7,419 bases of DNA from Proteobacteria bacterium UBA6492 (GTDB taxonomy: Bacteria; Pseudomonadota; Gammaproteobacteria; UBA6429; Thiohalophilaceae), in NCBI GenBank assembly GCA_002436485.1, contig DJMK01000183.1, forward strand, positions 11,641-19,059, given 5' to 3'. A program made the position numbers and the translations under genes. The notes under the pieces were generated by a model. It was not told the origin of the DNA. It worked only from the letters and a program-made list of their open reading frames with translations, and searched no databases. Positions 1 to 4,460 of this stretch are shown in pieces. Numbering within the stretch: position 1 is the first letter of the stretch; each line of letters begins with the position of its first letter.

Positions 1-359
1 TCGCAAGCATAAACCGCTCCGACATACATCTACCCGGTATCGTCGAAGCTATCGCACCGTTTGGCAAACTTGCCATGATTGATGACCCCGGCGAAGCGAG
101 CTTAACGCAACTAAAGAACAAAAGTATCTCGCTACACTGGGAGTTCATGTTTACCCGCTCACTGTTCGAGACTGATGATATGATTGAGCAACACAGGCTG
201 CTAAATGAGGTCGCAAAACTATTAGATGAAGGTGTACTGGTATCAAGTTTTGCTGAACATTTTGGCATGATCAATGCGAAAAACCTGAAACATGCCCATT
301 TGCTTATTGAATCTGGCCAGTCAAGGGGCAAAATTGTTTTACAGGGCTTTCAAACTTGA
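1..359 (+). CDS. Zinc-type alcohol dehydrogenase-like protein, C-terminal part (5' truncated by window edge)
   Basis: The reading frame is open from position 3 to a TGA at 357-359, so only the last 118 residues are visible and the true start lies upstream. The segment matches what I know of the C-terminus of the zinc-binding alcohol dehydrogenase / quinone-oxidoreductase-like MDR family (the TIGR02817 type). Visible marks are a Rossmann-end strand reading APFGKLAMIDDP, the highly characteristic SLHWEFMFTRSLF stretch followed by DMIEQHRLLNEVAKLLDEG, and the closing NLKHAHLLIESGQ and GKIVLQGF. Family members are NAD(P)H-dependent cytosolic oxidoreductases of about 335-340 residues whose physiological substrate is generally unknown. 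The N-terminal GroES-like domain and the glycine-rich nucleotide loop lie outside the window, so cofactor and metal residues cannot be checked. The next gene is 112 bases downstream on the same strand and probably has its own signals. Confidence 0.88.
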   Translation, partial: ASINRSDIHLPGIVEAIAPFGKLAMIDDPGEASLTQLKNKSISLHWEFMFTRSLFETDDMIEQHRLLNEVAKLLDEGVLVSSFAEHFGMINAKNLKHAHLLIESGQSRGKIVLQGFQT

Positions 360-438
360 TGAGCATCACGGGACAGAAATATGTTACGAAATCGTGATAA
401 CTCCGTGACGCCAGATTGATTTTTATTTCCGAACATTC

Positions 439-469
439 CCGTTCCAGATTAATCAAAATGGAGGAACGG
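439..469 (+). promoter_or_regulatory. Potential hairpin sequestering the ribosome binding site of the 472 gene
   Basis: CCGTTCC at 439-445 is exactly complementary to GGAACGG at 463-469, with a 17-base loop between them. The 3' arm overlaps the Shine-Dalgarno region (GGAGGAACGG, starting at 460), and the ATG follows at 472. An alternative pairing, TTCCG at 427-431 with CGGAA at 467-471, competes for the same bases. In RNA this could lower translation initiation. A seven-base match can arise by chance and the loop is long, so function is inference. Confidence 0.3.
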
Positions 470-471
470 AA

Positions 472-822
472 ATGAAATACCTAAATCACTTAAAAATACT
501 GTTTGTTCTTGCTACTGCCTTGACACTGGCCGCACACTCACACGCTGCGGAGCGAATGAAAGGTCGAGGAACCGGGCCTGTCGTTTATGTCACATCCCAG
601 GGACTCTATTACGATTCCATTGTTGTTGCAGATCTGCCTGCAAAAGGTGAGTTCCAGCAACTGATTCCCGGTCCCAATGGCCTGGAAACCGAATTCGGTC
701 CTGGTGAACCTGGTCATCTGGGTGGTCGCTGGTGGATTGATGTGAACAGTGATGGCGTGATGAATAACGGTGATCGATTCTTCCTGTGCCCATTACTTGG
801 TCCAGGCAGAGAAACTCTCTAA
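472..822 (+). CDS. Small secreted protein with a single EF-hand-type calcium-binding loop
   Basis: This is a 116-residue protein. The start is fixed by GGAGGAACGG just before the ATG and by an immediately following signal peptide: basic MKYLNHLK, a hydrophobic core at residues 9-21, and likely cleavage after HSHA or HSHAA near residue 25-26. The mature protein is about 90 residues and rich in Gly and Pro. Residues 90-101 (DVNSDGVMNNGD) fit an EF-hand/dockerin-type loop: Asp at 1, Asn at 3, Asp at 5, Gly at 6, a hydrophobic residue at 8, Asn at 9, Asp at 12. The flanks are not clear EF helices, since WWI precedes the loop and RFFLCPLLGPG follows. One Cys (106) is present. I recognise the look of a conserved hypothetical exported family with GTGPVVYVTSQGLYYDS and LIPGPNGLETEFGPG stretches, but know no function. 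Periplasmic or extracellular location and calcium binding are inferred. A strong terminator follows, so it is probably the last or only gene of its transcript. Confidence 0.82.
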   Translation: MKYLNHLKILFVLATALTLAAHSHAAERMKGRGTGPVVYVTSQGLYYDSIVVADLPAKGEFQQLIPGPNGLETEFGPGEPGHLGGRWWIDVNSDGVMNNGDRFFLCPLLGPGRETL

Positions 823-840
823 CGTAATCCATGATTGATC

Positions 841-884
841 CTGGTCAGAGAGACATTAGTGTTTCTCTGACCAGATGTTTTTAT
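841..884 (+). terminator. Rho-independent terminator after the calcium-loop protein gene
   Basis: The arm at 841-854 (CTGGTCAGAGAGAC) pairs with 861-874 (GTTTCTCTGACCAG) over 14 positions, with one G-T wobble and a 6-base loop, ATTAGT. ATGTTTTTAT follows. The hairpin begins 19 bases after the stop codon at 822. The gene on the opposite strand ends at 886, so the stem sits just past that stop too. On the minus strand no T-run follows the stem, so termination in that direction should be weaker. Confidence 0.9.
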
Positions 885-885
885 A

Positions 886-1407
886 TCAAAGCACGGATGT
901 GTCGTCTTGCTGTTCTTGCTTGCTGGCTTCGGCTTTCTGCTGTCGCAGTGTATTATAGATAATCTTGTTGATATAGATAAGTCGCATCTGGTTACTCAAC
1001 ACGGGGGCATCAAGCTTGATGATGGTACCCTCCTGCTCAAAAATAGCGTATTTATCCTTAAGCGGAATATTCTTTTCATCAATGGCGCGATATTTTTTAT
1101 TGAGTGCTGCTTCGATTTCCGTATAACGTCGCGTATCGATATCAAGCACAACGCATTTTAATGTGCCGGATTTTTTCTCGAAATACAGCGTGCTGTTATG
1201 CAGTCCTTTTAGTTTCAAATTCTTACTATCCAGCCTGTATGACGAGTAGGTGGTTTTTTCCACGTCCACATCGTGTGTAAAGCTAAGCACATACTGCTTA
1301 TTGATATCGCTGAATTTAGACTTATCGATTTCCATACCGAAGGGGCCAGGGCCCGCTAACACAGCAAGGCTATAACCGAAAAGACACAACATTAGGTACA
1401 GACGCAT
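886..1407 (-). CDS. Unrecognised exported protein of 173 residues
   Basis: The frame is open up to 1482, but I choose the ATG at 1407. It is preceded by a GAGG ribosome site about 8 bases away, it opens directly into a signal peptide (MRLYLMLCLFGYSLAVLAG, likely cleaved near residue 18), and a possible -10 box lies between the two candidate starts. The mature protein begins GPGPFGMEIDKSKF, a pattern like that of other small proteobacterial exported proteins where PFG plus a Met/Gly-rich segment starts the domain. The rest mixes beta-prone segments (YVLSFTHDVDVEKTTYSSYRL, STLYFEKKSGTLKCVVLDI) with a helical, charged region from about 92 to 118. The C-terminal tail (RQQKAEASKQEQQDD) looks disordered. 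There is a single mature Cys (85). I do not recognise a named domain. A periplasmic location is inferred. It is divergent from the ChaN-like gene, with 249 bases between the two starts. Confidence 0.72.
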   Translation of the reverse strand: MRLYLMLCLFGYSLAVLAGPGPFGMEIDKSKFSDINKQYVLSFTHDVDVEKTTYSSYRLDSKNLKLKGLHNSTLYFEKKSGTLKCVVLDIDTRRYTEIEAALNKKYRAIDEKNIPLKDKYAIFEQEGTIIKLDAPVLSNQMRLIYINKIIYNTLRQQKAEASKQEQQDDTSVL

Positions 1408-1436
1408 TGATGTGACCTCATTTTCTAAACCAATCA

Positions 1437-1466
1437 AGTATAGCTTGAGAAAGCCCCGTGAATCCA
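1437..1466 (-). promoter_or_regulatory. Possible sigma70-type promoter for the 886-1407 gene
   Basis: Read on the minus strand, TATACT (1442 down to 1437) matches the -10 consensus at five of six positions. A weak -35-like TGGATT (1466-1461) lies 18 bases upstream. Transcription would begin near 1430, leaving a leader of about 20 bases before the ATG at 1407 and excluding the alternative start at 1482. A perfect TTGACA also occurs nearby on this strand, but nothing resembling a -10 box lies at the right distance from it. Confidence 0.35.
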
Positions 1467-1564
1467 TAAAAAATACTGTCAATCTTATTTCGGGTACGTA
1501 ACATGGCCAGTTAGTGCCATCGCATTAATGACCGTGGATACAACCTCTGTGTTAAGCGCAACTT

Positions 1565-1593
1565 TTCTCATGTACTGCTGTCTATGCTATGCT
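1565..1593 (+). promoter_or_regulatory. Possible extended -10 promoter for the ChaN-like gene
   Basis: TTCTCA at 1565-1570 and TATGCT at 1588-1593 are separated by exactly 17 bases, and TG at 1585-1586 gives an extended -10 arrangement. Each hexamer matches consensus at four of six positions. A start near 1600 gives a leader of roughly 57 bases to the chosen ATG at 1657 and would make the upstream ATG at 1528 untranslated. I saw no convincing Fur-box-like dyad in this 249-base divergent region. Confidence 0.35.
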
Positions 1594-1656
1594 GACTATA
1601 CCACTCACTGTTCAGTCCAGTTATATTTTCATTTAACAAAGCGAAGTGCCACTTCC

Positions 1657-2646
1657 ATGAAAAATACACTACGATCTTTTTTTTATCGACAAAGATTCCT
1701 GGCAGCATGTCTGCTACTTAGCACTGCGCTTTTCAGAACTGACCATGCCGTATTTGCCGAAACCAGGTATGTTGAACAACCTCAACACACGCTGTTAAAT
1801 AAAATCTGGGATATCTCGGCCCAGCAATTCATCAGTGAAACTGAGCTACTTGAGCGTATACTGGATGGCAAATACCTGCTGCTGGGTGAACATCATGACA
1901 ACCTGCAACACCATCAACACCAGGCCAGCATCATCAGCTACCTGTATGAAAAACAGCGCCATGCTTCGGTTTCTTTCGAGATGATCACCAGCACGCAGCA
2001 CGACCTGTTGCAACAGCATCTGTGGCAGACTACGGATGACTTCATTTCAATATTGAACCGGGAAAAGAACAGCTGGGAATATACGGAGTTTTATAAGAAA
2101 GTTTTTGATAACACTCTGCGTGCCGGTTTTGATATCCACCCGGCGAATCTGCCAAAAAAGCACTTGATGGCATACGCAATGCAAAAAGAGGAAATTCCGA
2201 ACGATATTCAACAAATAATCGACGTCGCCCCTTTCAGCGATCAGCAAAAAACCAGCCTGCAAAATGAAATTATAGCCGCGCATTGTAATTTGATTAGTGC
2301 AGATAGCAGCAGTCCGATGCTTTCGATACAACGTATTCGTGATGCAGTAATGAGCCTGAGCTTGCTTAAGAGCCAGTCGAATATGCCAGTATTGATTGCT
2401 GGCGCTAGCCATATCCGCAAAGACAGGGGTGTTCCCTTCTACCTGTCCAGGCAAGAACTAAAAGGTAAGGTTATAACTTTGGCATTTGTTGAAGTACAGC
2501 AAGAAAAGACACAAATCAGTGACTATCACGAGCGCTGGGGCTCACAGCAGTTACCTTTTGATTATGCATGGTTTACTCCGGCAGTTGATCGCGGCGATCC
2601 CTGCGAGCAACTCAGGAAACGTTTTCAGCAAAAACATGCTAAATGA
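1657..2646 (+). CDS. ChaN-family protein (haem/iron-associated, DUF399-type)
   Basis: This is a 329-residue protein. The frame is open from 1528, but the ATG at 1657 begins a signal peptide (MKNTLRSFFYRQR, then a hydrophobic core to about residue 26, likely cleaved after AVFA at 34). The ribosome site is weak. Family marks in order are LLLGEHHDN (residues 74-82), the paired histidines that follow it, SFEM (106-109), HPANLPKKHLM (161-171), AAHC (207-210), QRIRDAVM (225-232), AGASHIRKDRGVPFYL (248-263) and the typical FDYAWFTP plus DRGDPCEQL ending (301-319). The best known member, from Campylobacter, is an iron-regulated lipoprotein reported to dimerise around haem. The fold is related to Tiki/EreA-type proteins with GxxH-like metal motifs, and the true activity is uncertain. 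An LAAC sequence at 15-18 resembles a lipobox but sits inside the hydrophobic core, so I favour a soluble periplasmic protein. The gene is convergent with the beta-barrel gene, 28 bases away. Confidence 0.88.
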   Translation: MKNTLRSFFYRQRFLAACLLLSTALFRTDHAVFAETRYVEQPQHTLLNKIWDISAQQFISETELLERILDGKYLLLGEHHDNLQHHQHQASIISYLYEKQRHASVSFEMITSTQHDLLQQHLWQTTDDFISILNREKNSWEYTEFYKKVFDNTLRAGFDIHPANLPKKHLMAYAMQKEEIPNDIQQIIDVAPFSDQQKTSLQNEIIAAHCNLISADSSSPMLSIQRIRDAVMSLSLLKSQSNMPVLIAGASHIRKDRGVPFYLSRQELKGKVITLAFVEVQQEKTQISDYHERWGSQQLPFDYAWFTPAVDRGDPCEQLRKRFQQKHAK

Positions 2647-2674
2647 CCGAAATACAACCATGATGACTCATGCG

Positions 2675-3172
2675 TTAAAAATACGCGGCAAAGCTGAACT
2701 CAGGATAGGTATCACTGCAATCATTGAACACGGTTTTCTCGCAATCACTGTATTCAATGTAGGCCATGCCAGCACCCAGGATAAAATTACCTCCTGAACG
2801 TAAGTAAACACCGGCACGCCCACCATAGGCGTCACTATCAGGCAAAGTATCAATCTTGGTCTTGCGATAAAATGCCCCGACATAAGGTGATAAACCACCG
2901 TTCCTGTTGAACACATAGCTGACGCGGGGACTGATCTGCTGAATCGTCGGTTCACCACCAGACCAGTATTCATAGTCAAGGCCGATGTGCAGGCCATTCA
3001 CGAGGAAGTAACCAATCCCGACACCCAACACATTATAACTATCATTATAGGCACGTCCGGAACCAAAAATGATAGATGCATTTACTACCCCCTTATCAAA
3101 CGGCGAAGCCATCAGTTGGATAGGGCTGACAAGCGACAAACAAAGCAACAGGATTAATTTTTTGTATTTCAT
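2675..3172 (-). CDS. Small outer-membrane beta-barrel protein
   Basis: This is a 165-residue protein using the ATG at 3172. The frame stays open to 3223, but only this start gives a normal signal peptide (MKYKKLILLLCLSLVSPIQLMA, likely cleaved near residue 22). The mature part of about 143 residues shows alternating hydrophobic/polar strands with aromatic girdle residues: VNASIIFGSG, YNVLGVGIGYFLV, LHIGLDYEYW, ISPRVSYVF, LSPYVGAFYRKTKI, YGGRAGVYLRSGG and FILGAGMAYIEY. It ends in PEFSFAAYF, whose terminal Phe and alternating hydrophobics form a typical recognition signal for the barrel assembly machinery. The length suits an eight-stranded OmpA/OmpW-like barrel. Two cysteines (144 and 152) lie in the last predicted surface loop and could form a disulfide. 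I cannot assign a ligand or function. The lipoprotein gene ends 110 bases upstream on the same strand, so co-transcription is possible but not shown. Confidence 0.8.
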   Translation of the reverse strand: MKYKKLILLLCLSLVSPIQLMASPFDKGVVNASIIFGSGRAYNDSYNVLGVGIGYFLVNGLHIGLDYEYWSGGEPTIQQISPRVSYVFNRNGGLSPYVGAFYRKTKIDTLPDSDAYGGRAGVYLRSGGNFILGAGMAYIEYSDCEKTVFNDCSDTYPEFSFAAYF

Positions 3173-3282
3173 TTGAATCAACTCATCAATTAGAAAGGTT
3201 AACATATAAAAGTATATACTCATGTGAGCGACAAAAGCCAGATGGATAAAAAATTATTCCCTGGTAATATGTTGTTGAATAA

Positions 3283-3762
3283 CTATTCTTTTTCTGCCCA
3301 TTCACGGATTTTGCGTTTGAGTTTTTTCTCTACCTTTGGCCAGAGTTCATCCCAGTCCTCCTGCATAGCCCCAGTTTCATCTTTTTCAGCCCAGTCTTTT
3401 AACCTGTGCATGATCTTTATCTCGACCTTTTGTCCAATCTCTTCCCATTCTTCGTCACGTTTTTTGCGTGCCCCGGATTTGCATTTAACATGACAGCCTC
3501 CACCCCAGACCAGGATCACACCCAGCAGGAAACCAAAATCGTACCAGCCACCGTTGTTGTTCTTTTCATAAACCATAACTGCATCGTTAAACAAATGTAT
3601 GATCAGACTGATAAATGAAATGACCCCGTGCCACAACCCGTTCCAAAAGCCGGCCGGACTTTCACTGGTGAATTGGGAATGACCCGCTGTGCATCCTGTT
3701 AACATTACTAATAGAATGGTAAATAAAAATAGTCCTATATAAACTCGTCTGTGAAGATTCAT
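3283..3762 (-). CDS. Membrane lipoprotein with a duplicated charged amphipathic helix
   Basis: This is a 159-residue protein. AAGGAG lies 6 bases before the ATG at 3762, which makes the start secure. The N-terminus is a lipoprotein signal (MNLHRRVYIGLFLFTILLVMLTGC), with lipobox LTGC and Cys24 as the lipidated residue. Then come PAGFWNGLWHGVISFISLIIHLF (36-58), a hydrophobic segment, and NGGWYDFGFLLGVILVWGGG (70-89), probably a second one. I recognise the FWxGLWHG...GGWYDFGFLLG core as recurring in small uncharacterised bacterial lipoproteins, with no known function. After a CxxxC pair (Cys90, Cys94) the C-terminal 65 residues are strongly charged and helical. They hold two copies of a W-(E/D)-E-(I/L)-x-x-K-V-E-x-K...(D/E)WAEK unit, 31 residues apart. 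The lipid anchor plus hydrophobic segments suggest envelope attachment; topology is inferred. Confidence 0.83.
   Translation of the reverse strand: MNLHRRVYIGLFLFTILLVMLTGCTAGHSQFTSESPAGFWNGLWHGVISFISLIIHLFNDAVMVYEKNNNGGWYDFGFLLGVILVWGGGCHVKCKSGARKKRDEEWEEIGQKVEIKIMHRLKDWAEKDETGAMQEDWDELWPKVEKKLKRKIREWAEKE
3289..3456 (-). repeat. In-frame tandem duplication (two copies, 31-codon period) inside the lipoprotein gene
   Basis: Copy 1 covers residues 103-127 (bases 3456-3382) and copy 2 covers residues 134-158 (bases 3363-3289). With W106 aligned to W137, ten of the next 22 positions are identical: W, E, K, V, E, K, W, A, E and K. Most others are conservative, for example I/L, D/E and K/R. The period is 31 residues, or 93 bases. 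The DNA copies have diverged, so the duplication is old and kept at protein level. Both copies would form amphipathic helices capped by Trp. Confidence 0.75.
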
Positions 3763-3781
3763 AGCTAACTCCTTGTAACAA

Positions 3782-3810
3782 AATGCTTGTCATTATGGCT
3801 GTTAAGCATT
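3782..3810. promoter_or_regulatory. Dyad-symmetric element upstream of the lipoprotein gene
   Basis: AATGCTT at 3782-3788 is mirrored by AAGCATT at 3804-3810, with a centre-to-centre spacing of 22 bases, about two helical turns. It lies 20-48 bases before the lipoprotein ATG, where an operator or a leader hairpin could act. It is in the 204-base region between two divergent genes (3762 and 3967). No regulator can be named, and a seven-base dyad may be chance. Confidence 0.25.
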
Positions 3811-3819
3811 CACCACGCG

Positions 3820-3855
3820 CCTGTCAGTTCCTGCTTAAATCTTAGCAGCAACAGG
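3820..3855. promoter_or_regulatory. Imperfect hairpin in the divergent intergenic region
   Basis: CCTGT at 3820-3824 pairs with ACAGG at 3851-3855, and CTGCT at 3831-3835 pairs with AGCAG at 3844-3848 around an 8-base loop. Alternatively 3827-3835 pairs with 3844-3852 at eight of nine positions. No T-run follows on either strand and no gene ends here, so it is not a terminator. It may be an operator or chance. Confidence 0.2.
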
Positions 3856-3966
3856 TCTTTACCGTAATGCGACATGTTTCACAAGAAAGCTAAATTACTT
3901 AATCCAACACGCTGCACAGGTCGATGATAATTACTTAAATCTATGTATTTTACCCAGGGAACAAGA

Positions 3967-4320
3967 ATGAACTTACAGAAAGCCAAAACATTTTTATCAG
4001 TTATTAGTCTCGCGGTACTCATTCCGTTTGGTGCAACTGCAGAAACGAACATACTTTGGGACAAAGTATCAGTAGTTGCTGCAGGTAGCTGGAATGATGT
4101 AAATACCATATCGAGTGAAGAGCTCGACCAGTTGAAGTCGATAGCAAATACCGGTGATGCAAATGCCCAGTTTGCCCTGGGGGTTATCTACCAGGCAAAA
4201 CACCAGTACAGGGAGGCGGAATACTGGTTAAAACTGGCCGCAGACCAGGGACACATGCCGGCGCGCTATAGTTTCATTGAGAATGCGGCTGGCCACGCCA
4301 TGGCTAAACTTGATTGGTAG
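3967..4320 (+). CDS. Periplasmic protein with a single Sel1-like repeat
   Basis: This is a 117-residue protein. The frame is open from 3943, but the ATG at 3967 has AGGGAA just upstream and leads straight into a signal peptide (MNLQKAKTFLSVISLAVLIPFGATA, likely cleaved after residue 25). Residues 53-100 form a Sel1-like repeat: LDQLKSIANTGDANAQFALG, then VIYQAKHQYREAEYWLKLAADQGHMPAR. These carry the family's AQ..LG..Y, A..W...AA and QG...A positions. The following RYSFIENAAGHAMAKLDW looks like the first helix of an incomplete second repeat. Sel1 repeats are TPR-like alpha-alpha units used for protein-protein contacts, usually in several copies, so one unit is minimal and could act by dimerising or as an adaptor. 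The partner is unknown. A strong terminator follows. Confidence 0.82.
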   Translation: MNLQKAKTFLSVISLAVLIPFGATAETNILWDKVSVVAAGSWNDVNTISSEELDQLKSIANTGDANAQFALGVIYQAKHQYREAEYWLKLAADQGHMPARYSFIENAAGHAMAKLDW

Positions 4321-4366
4321 CCTGACAGATTCTACCACCTGTAATATCATCAGCACATAGATAGGT

Positions 4367-4403
4367 AAACCGGTTTTCTGTAAAAGAAAACCGGTTTTGT
4401 TTT
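4367..4403 (+). terminator. Rho-independent terminator after the Sel1-repeat gene
   Basis: AAACCGGTTTTC at 4367-4378 pairs perfectly with GAAAACCGGTTT at 4386-4397 around the 7-base loop TGTAAAA, and TGTTTT follows. The 12-base stem is uninterrupted. Each arm also contains the palindrome AAACCGGTTT. It separates the Sel1 gene from the HD-GYP gene, which should therefore have its own promoter between about 4404 and 4460. Confidence 0.9.
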
Positions 4404-4460
4404 AATACGCATAAAGATTGTCTAGAATTCTAATACATGTGTATGAGAGCGGCCCTGTAA

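Noticed and set aside
590..832. 80-residue minus-strand frame opposite the calcium-loop protein
   Set aside because: It lies antisense within a gene with a strong ribosome site and signal peptide, has low-complexity His/Gln-rich composition, and matches no recognisable domain.
1408..1482. Longer start for the minus-strand orphan exported protein
   Set aside because: The added 25 residues precede a proper signal peptide, and the ribosome site GAGG fits the ATG at 1407.
1503..1520. Inverted repeat ATGGC...GCCAT
   Set aside because: There are only five base pairs with an eight-base loop and no T-run; expected by chance in a region of this size.
1528..1656. 43-residue N-terminal extension of the ChaN-like protein from the ATG at 1528
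   Set aside because: It would bury the signal peptide, has Cys-rich unrelated composition, has no ribosome site, and overlaps the likely promoter.
2047..2454. 135-residue minus-strand frame inside the ChaN-like gene
   Set aside because: It is a shadow frame: the plus-strand frame carries all ChaN motifs, and this one has no recognisable features.
2647..2674. Terminator between the ChaN-like and beta-barrel genes
   Set aside because: The 28-base gap contains only a weak partial dyad (GCGT...ACGC runs into coding sequence) and no T-run.
3481..3495. Cys-His-Val-Lys-Cys in the lipoprotein as a haem c or metal site
   Set aside because: The haem c motif is CxxCH; this is CxxxC with the His inside, so I make no haem claim.
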